Assembly: GCF_903995435.1 (NCBI RefSeq)
Contig: NC_067149.1
Coordinates: 52,070,392-52,134,391, forward strand
Reading direction: 5' to 3'
DNA: 64,000 nt
Source: Acomys russatus
Lineage: Eukaryota > Chordata > Mammalia > Rodentia > Muridae
Part shown: piece after piece, positions 11,435 to 21,990 of the stretch
Position numbering within the stretch: the stretch's first letter is position 1
How the letters are laid out: each line of letters opens with the position of its first letter
The notes under the pieces: generated by a model
What the model saw: the letters and a program-made list of their open reading frames with translations, nothing else
Told to the model about the DNA's origin: nothing
The model's database searches: none
Made by a program: the position numbers and the translations under genes

Positions 11435-13259
11435 CTGAGAAAGGAAACACAGGTGTTAACAGCTGGCTGGGTGAGTCTGGGTCACTCTGACATCAGCCAC
11501 CTGAGGCTGGCAATCTCCGCGAGTGATGAGAGTGGGTACCACCATTCTAAAGTGAACTCCTAGAACACCATTCTAAACAGAACTCCTCCCCGCTATTTAG
11601 AAGGGGCCGTTTCCTCCTCCAGCCCCTGAGAAAGACTGGGGAATGCACCATGGCCTTCTGACCCGCTTGCTTCCTAGACTGACAGCACCAGTTGTTTTTA
11701 CATTAGATGTCTGCATTGTTCCCCCAGCCTCCTGCTGTGCATGGATGCCGTCCTGACATATCCCTTGAGCCTGGGTATGTGGCCCTCTCTACCAAGGGCG
11801 ACTATGAGGACTGCATCAATGTACTGCTTGATCGGCTCAGACCCTTGCAACTTTCTCAAGACATGTAATTGTATCCATCCATCGCCAATTCCAGCCCATG
11901 GGCACTTCCAGAGGGACACACTGATGCTGGGAATTGGGTCTGTTGTTAATAGTGTGGCATTAGAAAGAGGATCCTTCCTGTCCCCTGATGTCCTTGTAAG
12001 CAAACACAAGACCACTGGCTACCTGCTGAAAGGGTCTAAGTGTCAAAGTGCTCCTGACTCTCAGAAGGGCATGTGTCACCAGGATACTCCAGACCCCGTG
12101 GAGAAGCTACCAAACCTAAAATCCTACAGTTCTGTGAAACACTCCTTGCAGAAGCCAGACACAACAAAACCCAACTCAAATGATGCCTCCACCAGCACTG
12201 AGGAGCAAGGGTTGACATCGGTGTCTTTTTCCTCTTAGGGATTTTACGTTTCCATTATACTGTTTCTTTCTGTAGTGCCACATGTGATTCCACCATCTCC
12301 CTTTTTAGACGGCACTTTAACCCACCGCAGTCTTCTGTTGCCATAACAGAAGCTCCGCATAGGGCTCCTGGCGAGGAGTCCTTGTGGAATTGTGGAGATT
12401 GGAGAGCTCCCTCACTCATCTCTCCTGCACTAGGGCCAAGTCCATGGTTCCGGAAGGTTAGCCCAGGAGGGGAGAGAGATTCTCAGGTGGAAAGAGAGCT
12501 GAGCTGGTGACCCTGACCTTATAATTCCCTTGGCCCTACGGAGAGCATTCACTCTTTAATCACCAGCGGCTGCCACCTCAACAGCCCCGTGGGGATTTTC
12601 TCTTCAGAGTTCTGTCTTACCATGGAAAATAAAATCCCTTCCCTTGGTTCAGTGTTGGTATTTTCAGAAAGATCTTACAGAATCCAGGGGGAAAACAAAG
12701 GAAACAAACAAAGGTGGCACCAGCTGTAGAAAAGAAGGTCCTGACTCTGAATATTCATTGAGGAGCCTGTCCCCAGAATTCACAACACATCATCCTTTCC
12801 ATCTCTTCTGATGTGCAGCAGCTTGCTGTTCATCCTAAAGGCTGACAGTGTTTCAGACACTGCTGGATCCTGGCCTGCCTCTGTGATAAGGGGACTATCT
12901 TCCTTCCTTGGGAACCACTCTCAGGATAATTGACTCCTTCAAGGTCAAAGCTAAGGGAAGGAGTCTAATATGGCTGCCTACCCTAGAGACTGCTGCAGGA
13001 ATTGTGTTACCCCGGGAAAATGGTTCCCACAGGGTAATTAATCTCTCTCCCAGTCTACAGAGAAGTGACATTTCCGTCAAGCTTGCAAACCGAACAAAAA
13101 TGAAACTTCAAGAACACAAAATAAACGGCATGCGCACAGCTTGAACCTCCACCCTACCCCAGTACAGCTGCAATAAAATCATTTGAAGCTACAAGTCTAT
13201 TGCCTGGGCTCTATATGTACCAACACACAAGGCTACTTGCTCTCAGAGCAAAAACCAGG
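11435..13259 (-). other. Ntf3: Presumed Ntf3 intron adjacent to the coding exon
   Basis: Starts at the splice acceptor. The sequence is largely unique. A 165-codon plus-strand frame at 11741-12238 has no recognisable domain and is not supported as a gene. This intron may contain regulatory sequence, but no specific site could be defended. Confidence 0.5.
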
Positions 13260-13261
13260 GA

Positions 13262-13295
<34 letters not shown>

Positions 13296-13305
13296 GGTAA
13301 TGATG
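13260..13305. repeat. (GAT)n(GGT)n trinucleotide repeat
   Basis: GAT repeats that switch into GGT repeats. Translations as poly-Asp/Gly or poly-Ile/Thr are artefacts. Confidence 0.95.
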
Positions 13306-13492
13306 TGTGTATATGTGCAGGGGTCCCAGATAAAGTAAGAGACCAGACAGAGGTTGGGAAGGCAGTTACAAGGACGGTGTGACCAGATGGATATTAGATG
13401 GACTTGGGATAAGAAAAACCTCTTTGTGGTGGTAGCTTGAATTTTGAGTGGCAAATTCTAGTGGCAAAAGTTACCACTAGGAAAGCCCTCTC

Positions 13493-13710
13493 AAGGGCTG
13501 GAAAGCTGGCTCTGTGGGAAGAATGCTGCTCTTTTGGAGGACCCATGTTCAGTGCCAATGCAAATGTTGGGTGGTTTGCAACTATATGTAACTCGAATTC
13601 TAGGGGATCTGATGGCCTCTGCTGGACTCCGCAGGCAGCAGCACACACATCATAGGCACCAGATGCGCGAGCACACACACACAAAGGCAAATCTTTTAAA
13701 AATAAAAGCA
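13493..13710 (+). repeat. B2/B3 SINE
   Basis: The tRNA-like head (GGAAAGCTGGCTCTGTGGG), the phrase GGGGATCTGATGGCCTCTGC and a tail with AAAAATAAAAGC match B2/B3 SINEs. The head is diverged. Confidence 0.7.
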
Positions 13711-13734
13711 CATTTAACCCCTTGCCTTCTCTTA

Positions 13735-13990
13735 ATTTCCAGCCAGCTTTCAGCTACTATAACAAATGCCAAAGAGCATCAGTTTATAAAGAAAAAGAGA
13801 GAGTTTTCCTTAGCTCATGGCTTTTGAGGCTTTAGTTCATGGTGAATTGGCCTTGTTGCTTTGGTTTTAGTGATATGGCCAAAAAATGTGCTTGAATGAA
13901 AAAAAAAGAACAAAAACAATCATGATCTGGAGGAAAAAAATGTGGGTGAGGGGAGTGGAAAGAGCAGGAAGAGGAGAGAGCAGTACCTCA
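13735..13990 (+). repeat. Possible rodent interspersed repeat
   Basis: Wording such as ACAAATGCCAAAGAGCATCA and TTTAGTTCATGGTGAATTGG is familiar from rodent dispersed repeats. Family not identified. Confidence 0.35.
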
Positions 13991-14619
13991 GGGTGTGCCT
14001 CCAGGGATTTCTCACAAACTTTCAGCACCTGCTGAGTCAGAACCAATCCTGAACACAGTGGCCTTTGAGAGAAATCCCAGGTATAACCTACAGCTACTTT
14101 ACACAGGGAACCTAACAGGGAGAGGAGATGGGGTGTCTTTGTCCTTTTGCCCTGACTGTCCATCGCAGTTGTGTTGGACTCCCATGCCCCACACTCCAGC
14201 CTGATTGATTATTTCTCTGCTACTTGAGCAAACTTTGTGACTCACGGGTCACAACGGACTCTGTCCTTTCCATTACTTATGGTCACTTCTGTGGACGTTG
14301 TTCTTGCTCCTCACCGCTGGCTTCACAAGCTGGCCTTACTCTGACGCTCTCCAGTTACCCTCAGTATCTGCAACCATGCTTCCTTTGACTTCTGCCAGCC
14401 TATCCTCCGAATGGCGCGAGCAAGCAGCTCTTACATCTTTCCTAGACCTGTGGCAGTTAGTGTGGGTCTCACCCATTCTCCTGATTACCATGAATCCACT
14501 TGGGAGTGAGTCATGAGACAATGCCACATGTAGCCTGGTGTTTCTAAAATGTCTGAGAGGCTCTCTCAAATCCCAGCAGGCATCCTTTAGACTCCATTTT
14601 GAAAATCCATTTATAGCCT
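13991..14619. other. Unique presumed intronic sequence
   Basis: No gene or repeat recognised. Confidence 0.45.
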
Positions 14620-14880
14620 GTCCTCCCTCCCTCCACATTCCTCCCTCCCTCCCCATCTCTCCCTCCTTCACTCCCTCCCTCCCTCTCTCCCCACCCTTCC
14701 CTCCCTCCCCATCCCTCCCTCCCTCCACATTCCTCCCTCCCCCCACATTCCTCCCTCCCCCCACATCCCTCCCTCCCCCCACACCCCTCCCTCCCTCCCC
14801 CTCCCTCCCTCCCCACCCTTCCTTCCCTCCTCCTCCCTCCCTCCCTCCCTCCCCATCTCTCCCTCCCTTCCGTCCTCCTT
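14620..14880. repeat. (CCCT)n-rich pyrimidine tract with an 18-bp tandem repeat
   Basis: About 260 bp of near-pure pyrimidine on the plus strand. Inside it, an 18-bp unit beginning CCACAT or CCACAC repeats at 14725, 14743, 14761 and 14779. Long frames here (poly-Pro/Ser or Gly/Arg/Glu) are low-complexity artefacts. Confidence 0.95.
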
Positions 14881-16410
14881 TCATTTCTTCTTTGCTTCCT
14901 TCCTTTGGTTTTAGAGAAGGCAAGCTCAAGAATGTTGGAAAAAGAAATTCCCAAAACACACAAATTCAAGGCTACAGAAGACCCTAGGAAATTCATTGTT
15001 ACAGATCAGGAGACTGGGGCCTTAAGTGGACTGCTGGTTAACTACAGAGGAAGAACAGAGGACGCTTGGTTCTTCAGCTCAACAAGATTTTGTTCATAAT
15101 CAGGTAACTGAAAAGACGCAATCAGACCCACAGTGAGTGTACTAGACATGGCAGTTGAACATGAACTTGAGCTGTCCATGGCAACATGCGGGCTCCATGC
15201 CAGCCCCTGCCGCACGCACATACAGAAAACCAAGCATCTGGAAAATTCCTCTTGCTACATCTGGCTCCCAGCAGTCTGTACCAGCATGGTTGCTTCCACT
15301 TGCCGTTGCTCACACGTGCTTAGAGCTCAGACCAGCCACGCTGGTTGTGGAAAAGAAGGAACACCATTACTTGGATGCACAAGGGTGGGAAGTTAGGGGA
15401 GCAACTGTGGAAGTGGGAAGAGAGGTTTGTGACTATGCTGGCCATGGGGAGGGCAGAGTGAGGTCTCCGGTCCCTTTTTGGTCAGAGGTCCCTTCACTTC
15501 CCACCATGCCTCTTGGGGTAGGATTTTCCCCTAGGGGACTATTTCCCTGGGGGTGGGGAGTGGAAACAGGAAGGCAGTGTCAGCTCATCCTAGGCCATGC
15601 ACTACAGTGAATTACTTTTGCTTATGGAGAGTTTTCTAGTGCTCACACACAGTTATCTGTAGACAGTTTAACTTCGGCAGCTGTCCTACTGCTGTTTTTT
15701 TTTTTTTTTTAAGCACAGGTCCCTTTTCCATGATAGAGAACCGAGCTTTTTAATGCACACCTCATGCAAGCCCAGCCTGTGCCTCAACACACCGCAGAGG
15801 TGCACTGTCCGCCGAGGGAATGGGCATTGGCACCAATCAAGGCCTACCCAAAGCACTGCTCACTGGTCTGAAACCCTGCATGGGCTTCTGCCAAGCCTGG
15901 ATTGGAAGCCAATCAGCTCTGCCTTCTTTTCCCAAAGAAAATATAGGCCTTGGCTCTGAAGCAGGCCATAGTCCCCAGGCTCTTCTTGGCTATAATTAGA
16001 AAAAGACCTGTTAAAGACCTCAGTAAACCCCCTTCCTATCCTCTCCCGAGTGCCCATTTCCCTGCTTAGACTTTTCCAAGATCCCGACCAGCGTTATTTC
16101 CCTCATTTAGCAGTGTTTTCCCACATATGGTGTTTTCTCAGTCCCTGGAGCGACATTCCTAACAAGGTTTCACCATCCCTCAAAATACTCAAAAGAGAGC
16201 AATTTCTGAGTCCTCCTTTTTGGCTCAGTTTGCAACATATACTGAGGGCTTCTGGGTCCTCAGCAAAGGGCTGGAATGAAAAAGGGAGCTGGGACAACAA
16301 GGTGGCAGTGCACTGGAGACCACAGCAGCCCGTGATGCTGGAACTTGAGGAGGGGCCAATTTGCCTTCCTAGGACCAGCTGACTCCTAACTAAACCTATG
16401 CACATCATTC
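14881..16410. other. Unique presumed intronic sequence
   Basis: A T16 run at 15695-15710 is the only simple repeat. About 14995-15050 has faint MIR-like wording. No gene. Confidence 0.45.
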
Positions 16411-16539
16411 ATGTCGAACATGCATGGAATACTTGTTTGTTTGTTTGAACTAGCTTACAGCCAGTCATTACAGAAACATGATAGGTTTCATTATGACACT
16501 CTCATCCATCAACGCCATTACTCTGAGCATATTCACCTC

Positions 16540-16690
16540 TCATCACCCTTATTTGTCCCCTCCCGAGTAGTCAACCATTCTGCTCTGACATATTTTGGTA
16601 TGACAGAAGCCATGCAATATTTGTTTTTCCAAGTCTGGCTTCTTCTGCTTAACATGGTGACTTTGAGTGTATGGAGCACATATTTAGCCC
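16540..16690 (+). repeat. Old L1M-like fragment
   Basis: The words CATGCAATATTTGTTTTTCC and TCTGGCTTCTTCTGCTTAAC resemble an old mammalian L1 segment. Strongly diverged; orientation not certain. Confidence 0.45.
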
Positions 16691-18329
16691 AGTTATAGTG
16701 AGATCCTCAACAATAAAAACGGCAGGAGCCACATATTTATATATGATATTGTTAGTCCTGAGAACCACTCCACTGAGGAATCTGAGGAATGAGGTTAAAT
16801 AAATAATAAGCAGGAGGTTTTGAGTTCAGTTTGACATTAGGGCTCACGTTCCCAGAGATTGCATCTGTGACCCCTTTGTCTTCCTTGCTCTTACTCAGAG
16901 CTAAGTGCAGGGCCAGGGAGGCTTCTGGCCAGTAGGCTAGTAGTGCCTCCCAAAGATGATTCAGTCGTAAAACGAGTTTCTAAGGACTCAAGGCCACCAC
17001 TTCTGTTTCTCCTTCTCTGTATTTCTTATGAAACCATTACTCATAAGAGTAAATAAATCATTTGGCCACTGTCGCCTCCGGACTTGGGGTTCTGCAGGAC
17101 AGTCCTTCTAGAGGTCACCAAATTCTTGCAGAGGTCAACTCTTACAAGGGACAGAGCACTGGGAATCCAACCCCATGTCCTGAGATTGCAGCCATGTCTG
17201 GAAAGCCGTGTGACTTCAGAGACAGTAGAGAGGCAATGTAGGCTTTCCTCAGAGAGGAGATCATTCTGACATCAGCTTTTCATTTGCCAACATTTTAATA
17301 TGAAAACCCAAGAGATTTCGTTACATTTATGGTCCTCTGGAGGCAAATGCATCATACTGGCTGGGGTTAGAGAAGAAACTGTCCAACTATACCAAAATGG
17401 GTCTAATTCTCCAGAGGATTTCTGTCCCTGTGACATGGCCCCTCACCAAGGCTGCGGGCTTCTAGAACTACGTTCTACCAGATAGCCTTCATATCTTTTG
17501 GAGGGCAGTGGAAAGAAGGAAAGGTGGGAAAGTGATCGATTTAAAGCTAAATGGCATGAAGAAAAGGAATGTGGTGGAAATATTAAACTAGGACCATAGC
17601 TGAGACTGGCTCAGCTTATTCTCTAGCTCTTAACCGCAGGTTAGTTCACCCTGGCTTTGTTCTAGCCACAGGACCTGAGGCTTCAGGGTGAGTCAACAGA
17701 GTGTGACACACAGAGGTTCTGACCTCTGGCAAGGCCGGGAGGTTGACCAGGGTGAGACTCTGATGGAGCCTCCAGAGGAAGGTGTCAATCTTCCTAGAGA
17801 AAGGAAAGCAGGGGCGAGGAAAGATGGTCAGATTAATTCACATGCACGGACGACACCCACTAGGGAGGTTCTGAGGATGCTGGTGAGAGAGGGCCAAGCA
17901 GGCCCTAGCATCCACGGAGACCGGCGGCAACCCGGAAAGTGTACAGTTAAACTAAGGCTGAAAACACACTGGCCAGCTCTCTGGAGGTGAAGAGGAACAA
18001 CCCAGAGCCAAGAAGGGAGTGACATGCTTGTAGAAGGGGAAGGAAGGGAACATGGAATTGGTATAAGAGTGACTGAGAAATGAACGCTGTGTGAGCGTCC
18101 ACAACACCTTCTGCGTTCCCGCCCAGCTCTACACTGCTGCTGCCCTTACTCCTCTCAGCACAGCCCTGCAGGGGAGCTGAGCACCATGGCACTCTGTCTT
18201 ACAATGTACAATAAGGAAAAGCAACTCTTCCTGAATGACACAGCTGGATGACGTCCCCCTGACACACATTACTGATACAACTTATAGGTCTATTAATAGT
18301 GAGTTGTATAATTGTTACTGATTATATGT
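16691..18329. other. Unique presumed intronic sequence with possible L2-like relic
   Basis: About 17690-18080 (GACTCTGATGGAGCCTCCAG and GAAGGGAGTGACATGCTTG) has the purine-rich style of ancient L2-like repeats. No gene. Confidence 0.35.
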
Positions 18330-18361
<32 letters not shown>

Positions 18362-18373
18362 ACACACACACAC
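18330..18373. repeat. (CA)n microsatellite
   Basis: CA run with one TA interruption, 75 bp from the candidate exon donor at 18444-18449. Confidence 0.95.
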
Positions 18374-18449
18374 TCTGCAAACTGTATCTACTCTCTCATT
18401 GCCTTCCTCATAGTGTAGAGGCTTAGGCCATTGAGCCGGGAGTACTCAC

Positions 18450-18604
18450 ACTTTTTCGCTGCTCCATGTTGTGGCACCAGCTGTGGTTCCGGTCTCCCAC
18501 TGCTGGTTTAGTTCCTGTAAAACTGGGACTTATATACCTTGGGCTCTGAGGATGAATGCATGTGATTGGCTGGGGCTAGGATGCTGGTGATGCTAGATTT
18601 GCAT
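18450..18604 (-). promoter_or_regulatory. Candidate promoter plus tiny coding first exon on the Ntf3 strand
   Basis: Read on the minus strand, in order: an octamer ATGCAAAT (18604-18597), a CCAAT box (18569-18565), TATATAAG (18536-18529), a start codon in good context (ACAACATGG, ATG 18467-18465), six open codons (M-E-Q-R-K-S) and a donor GTGAGT (18449-18444). Spliced to the Ntf3 acceptor at 11434 the frame is preserved, and it would add 13 residues before the short-form Met, the same number as the known long isoform but with a different sequence. The alternative is a solo LTR or chance. No transcript evidence is available here. Confidence 0.35.
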
Positions 18605-18742
18605 GGGGGGAGAGATAACAGGTAACAGGCATCTGTGACTCAAGACCTATAGCCACCTGGGGGTTATCTCATGTGCTCCAGAGGTCGTCATGGACACAGG
18701 AGAGAGTTTGCCCTACATTTTCTGTTCTCCGGATGAGATTTT

Positions 18743-18760
18743 AATCTCAAATTTGAGATT
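18743..18760. repeat. 18-bp perfect palindrome
   Basis: AATCTCAAATTTGAGATT reads identically on both strands, with no spacer. It lies about 210 bp upstream (minus-strand sense) of the TATATAAG box at 18529-18536. Confidence 0.95.
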
Positions 18761-19326
18761 TCCGGGACTTGAACATGCTCTGTCTCCCTAGTGTCTCATG
18801 CCACTTCCCCTAGAAGCATGGTCCATGAGCTCCACAACCCAGTGAGGGAAAAAATAGAAATGATTTGATGTGGCCATCTTACATGCTTATGAGTCTTTCA
18901 AAACGATCAGGATCCCGGAGATGGTATAATGAAATGACACCCCTCACTGGTCGATAGAGGCATGCTCTGATACCTGGTCTTGTTTGGTTGTCTGAAACTG
19001 TAGTGGCATGAAGAAAAACTTACCAGAGAACTCAAGAGGCTAAAGAACAGACCTATGAGCAAAGAACAGGCCAGGGGCTACCCTGGGGAGATGCAGAGGA
19101 GTGCTTTAGACATTCACAGAAAACCAAGAGGCATTGGCAATTGAGACAAGAATTGGCTGCACACTCTCTGCCTGCATTTGGTGGGAAGTCCTCTGGGGAC
19201 CCCCAAAGAGCTGAGCAGCTCAGCATCAGCAGGCTAAGGTAGGCTGGCCCAGGGCAGGGAAGAGGATTCTTAGCCCGTTCTTCAAGATCAGGCTCTGCAT
19301 GGCTGCTTCCTGTTCAGTCTTTCAAT

Positions 19327-19460
19327 AGCCCGGTGTGGTGGCTCATGCCTGCATTCCCAGTACTCTGAAGGCCAAGGGAGGAGGAGGATGAGTTTGAGAT
19401 CAGCCTGAGATACATAGGTGGACCTGTGTCAAACAAACAAATGAACAAACCAAACCAAAG
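19327..19460 (+). repeat. B1 SINE
   Basis: The 7SL-derived wording GTGTGGTGGCTCATGCCTGC, then GAGTTTGAGATCAGCCTGAG and a CAAA-rich tail, identifies a plus-strand B1. Confidence 0.85.
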
Positions 19461-20312
19461 TGATGACAAGAAGCCTCAACACTTCAAATGTGGAATTTGG
19501 AAACTGGTTCGCAGCGGGCTGGCGATTATTTCGGAGCACGAGGTCTGAGATAACCTCTAGGTTCATGAGATGCTAATATCTCAGCGGCAACCAAGATCAC
19601 AGCCAAGTGGAGTGAGGTCGCACATGCTCGGCTGAAACGAAACAAAACCCAGACCCTCTGAAAGCTACCCCATCTCCAAAAGTACCAAATTGGTCTGGCC
19701 CAAGAGCAGGCCGTGAGAGAAACAGGACCCTTTTGTGAACTAGGAACTATACCTTTGTCACTGCCCCCAGGGAAAGTTAATTACATTGAGGAGGAGGAGG
19801 TAGGAAGCCAGGGGTTTGCTGGGTGCGAATGCTTAGGAATTCCTTGTTGTCAAAAGCACGCCTTCCTTGGGCCCTTAAGCTGTATGAGACGGAAGGTATG
19901 GCGCATGTCAAAACAAGGTACACGGCAGTGCTGAACAGGAAGGTAGTGTGCCTGCACCAGGACAGGAGCTCTCTGGCTTTGCCCCATCTTGGCAGCAGAT
20001 CTAAAGGGTGCTGGGTAGGCTCATGGGAGCCCAGGAAGGCTTGCGTTTACTGTACTCTTACATGTCTCATTTCACGGTCAGAGGGTGGACTAGGAGGAAA
20101 CTACAGAGAAATGAGTCTACCCAGCTACTGTCACACTGGGCCCTGTCTAGTAAAGCTTGCTCTGATTTAGACAGTCTCTCTTACTGTCATTTTTGCACAG
20201 ACTTGTTACATCGATGGCAAAAACATACACATATATACATATGCATAAATACATGCAAGCATACATGCATGTGTGTGTGCTGCCCCCTCCATAAGGATGG
20301 ATGCTTTACAAT

Positions 20313-20315
<3 letters not shown>
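19461..20315. other. Unique presumed intronic sequence, relatively CpG-containing start
   Basis: About 19500-19630 has several CpGs (TTCGCAGCGGGCTGGCG, TTTCGGAGCACGAGG) and no repeat signature. No exon boundaries could be defended. Confidence 0.4.
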
Positions 20316-20367
<52 letters not shown>

Positions 20368-20428
20368 CTCTCTCTCTCTCTCCCTTCCTTCCTTCCTTCC
20401 TTCCTTCCTTCCTTCCTTCCTTCTTCTC
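20316..20428. repeat. (CT)n then (CTTC)n compound microsatellite
   Basis: A CT run interrupted once near 20366, then a CCTT/CTTC run. Poly-Ser/Leu frames across it are artefacts. Confidence 0.97.
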
Positions 20429-20640
20429 TCTGAAACAGTGGTCTCAAACTCACCTCATGCCGGAGGATGACCTTGAACTTCTGATCTCCCTGTTTCTATC
20501 TCCTAAGTGCAGGGATTATAGGCACGTGGCACCATACCTGGTTTATATTGTGTTAGGGGTGGGGAGTCATTCTCGGAGTTTCACCCAAGCTAGGCAAGTC
20601 CTCTACCAACATGCTACGTCCCCATCCCTGGTTATGCTTT
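20429..20640 (-). repeat. B4-type SINE (B1 and ID-like halves), antisense
   Basis: The phrases GATGACCTTGAACTTCTGAT and GCAGGGATTATAGGCACGTG are antisense B1. They are followed by an ID-like AAGCTAGGCAAGTCCTCTAC. Confidence 0.75.
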
Positions 20641-21754
20641 TTTAAGTCATTTAGTATTTTATTACATGTTAATTTCCAAGGAAAAATACATATGGGGGAA
20701 GATGCCTCACAGAAACAGCTGAAAGTTGGCACTTGAAGACTAACTTTAGCTTTAGAAAATAGCTCTCCCACATCAGCATTTTTGTTTTAAACTTATGCCT
20801 AGTGTTTGCGTTGGGTTTGTGTTAATCCTCTGGTTGTGGGCAAGTGCCGGGCTACTAAAAGGAATGCCACCATGAGGCAGTGGCTGCTGAGAAATTGCTC
20901 TGTAATAATTAATTATAATGAGTAATAATGAAGATAATGCTAAAGTATCCATCTTGTCTATCCAGCAAATCCACAGAATGAAGAGGCATGGTTTCTATTC
21001 AGTGCACACCCCGGTCCACTCTTGGAAACCAAGACCACAGCTGCCTTGGTAATTCCCATCCCGATTTCTGCAACAGCCACGGCAGCAGAAAGAAGGCTAG
21101 GATCAAGAAACCATCCCAGTTTGGCCCTGACAGGGCTTGGCTGAAGATAATGCGACAAGATGGCAGGCTCCCTCCTGTATGCTTGGTGACCTGGCTTGTA
21201 TCATCCATAGTCAGCCCCTCACGGACACCCTTTACCACAAAGCCAGCCTCCTTCCTCGAGGATGGGACTACGGCACCCTGAGGTGCTGTGGTTGTCTTTG
21301 CTCTGATGCGTTCTGCAGGAGACTTTGCCGTCTGAAGGCCATGCGAGCCCTGACTGTCTTTCACACGGCTTAGCATCTCTCCTTGCATTTGGCGAATGTT
21401 TCTCTTTGCACTCACTGTGGCCACCATTACTCACTTGAACACTTTTACAATCCAGGAGGCAGAAGTAGAGGAGATGTCTATTTGATGATTTTTATGGGTC
21501 TGTTCTCACCCACTCATGCAGTGATGCTGGGATATATGCACAGGGAGAAAAATCAATCTTTCATCCAAACTGGAGTGCGAGGCAGGCGCTTGCTAAACAT
21601 TATGACTCCAATCCCAAACAGCCTAGTGACTTTCTGGGCAAGCTGGGCAAGACTCAGAAAACCAACCCAGAGCGTCTCCTTTGAAAGCAATTTTGGCACA
21701 AACACACTGAACTCAAAGCTGTGTTTAATCACAGACACAAGTCACAATAATCAC
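20641..21754. other. Unique presumed intronic sequence with an AT-rich homeobox-like cluster
   Basis: About 20901-20945 holds clustered TAATTA/ATTA words. The remainder lacks repeats or a gene; overlapping frames at 20988-21427 show no family features. Confidence 0.4.
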
Positions 21755-21990
21755 TTGTAATAACTGCTAACCTTTGCTGAGACTTCCCATATGCCAGACT
21801 GTGTGAGATACTTTGCACGGATTAGCTCAATTAATCCTTCTAGATACGATTATTATCCCCACTTTGCAGCCAAGGAAACTGAGGCTCAGAAGGATTAAAT
21901 ACTTTGCCCCAACCTCACACATCAATTGGGATGCAGAACTGGGATTTAGAGACACATCTCTATAACCTTGCAGCCCTAACATTCTGCTAA
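21755..21990 (+). repeat. MIR element, well preserved
   Basis: Contains TATTATCCCCACTTTGCAG, GGAAACTGAGGCTCAGAAGG and CAGAACTGGGATTTAGA in MIR order, preceded by the ATGCCAGACTGTGTGAGATA segment. Confidence 0.88.

Noticed and set aside
11741..12238. 165-codon plus-strand frame next to Ntf3
   Set aside because: Lies in the presumed intron, antisense to Ntf3, with no domain or signal peptide. Chance is likely.
14336..14996. Several 60-207-codon frames rich in Gly/Arg/Glu or Pro/Ser
   Set aside because: All are translations of the polypyrimidine tract on one strand or the other.
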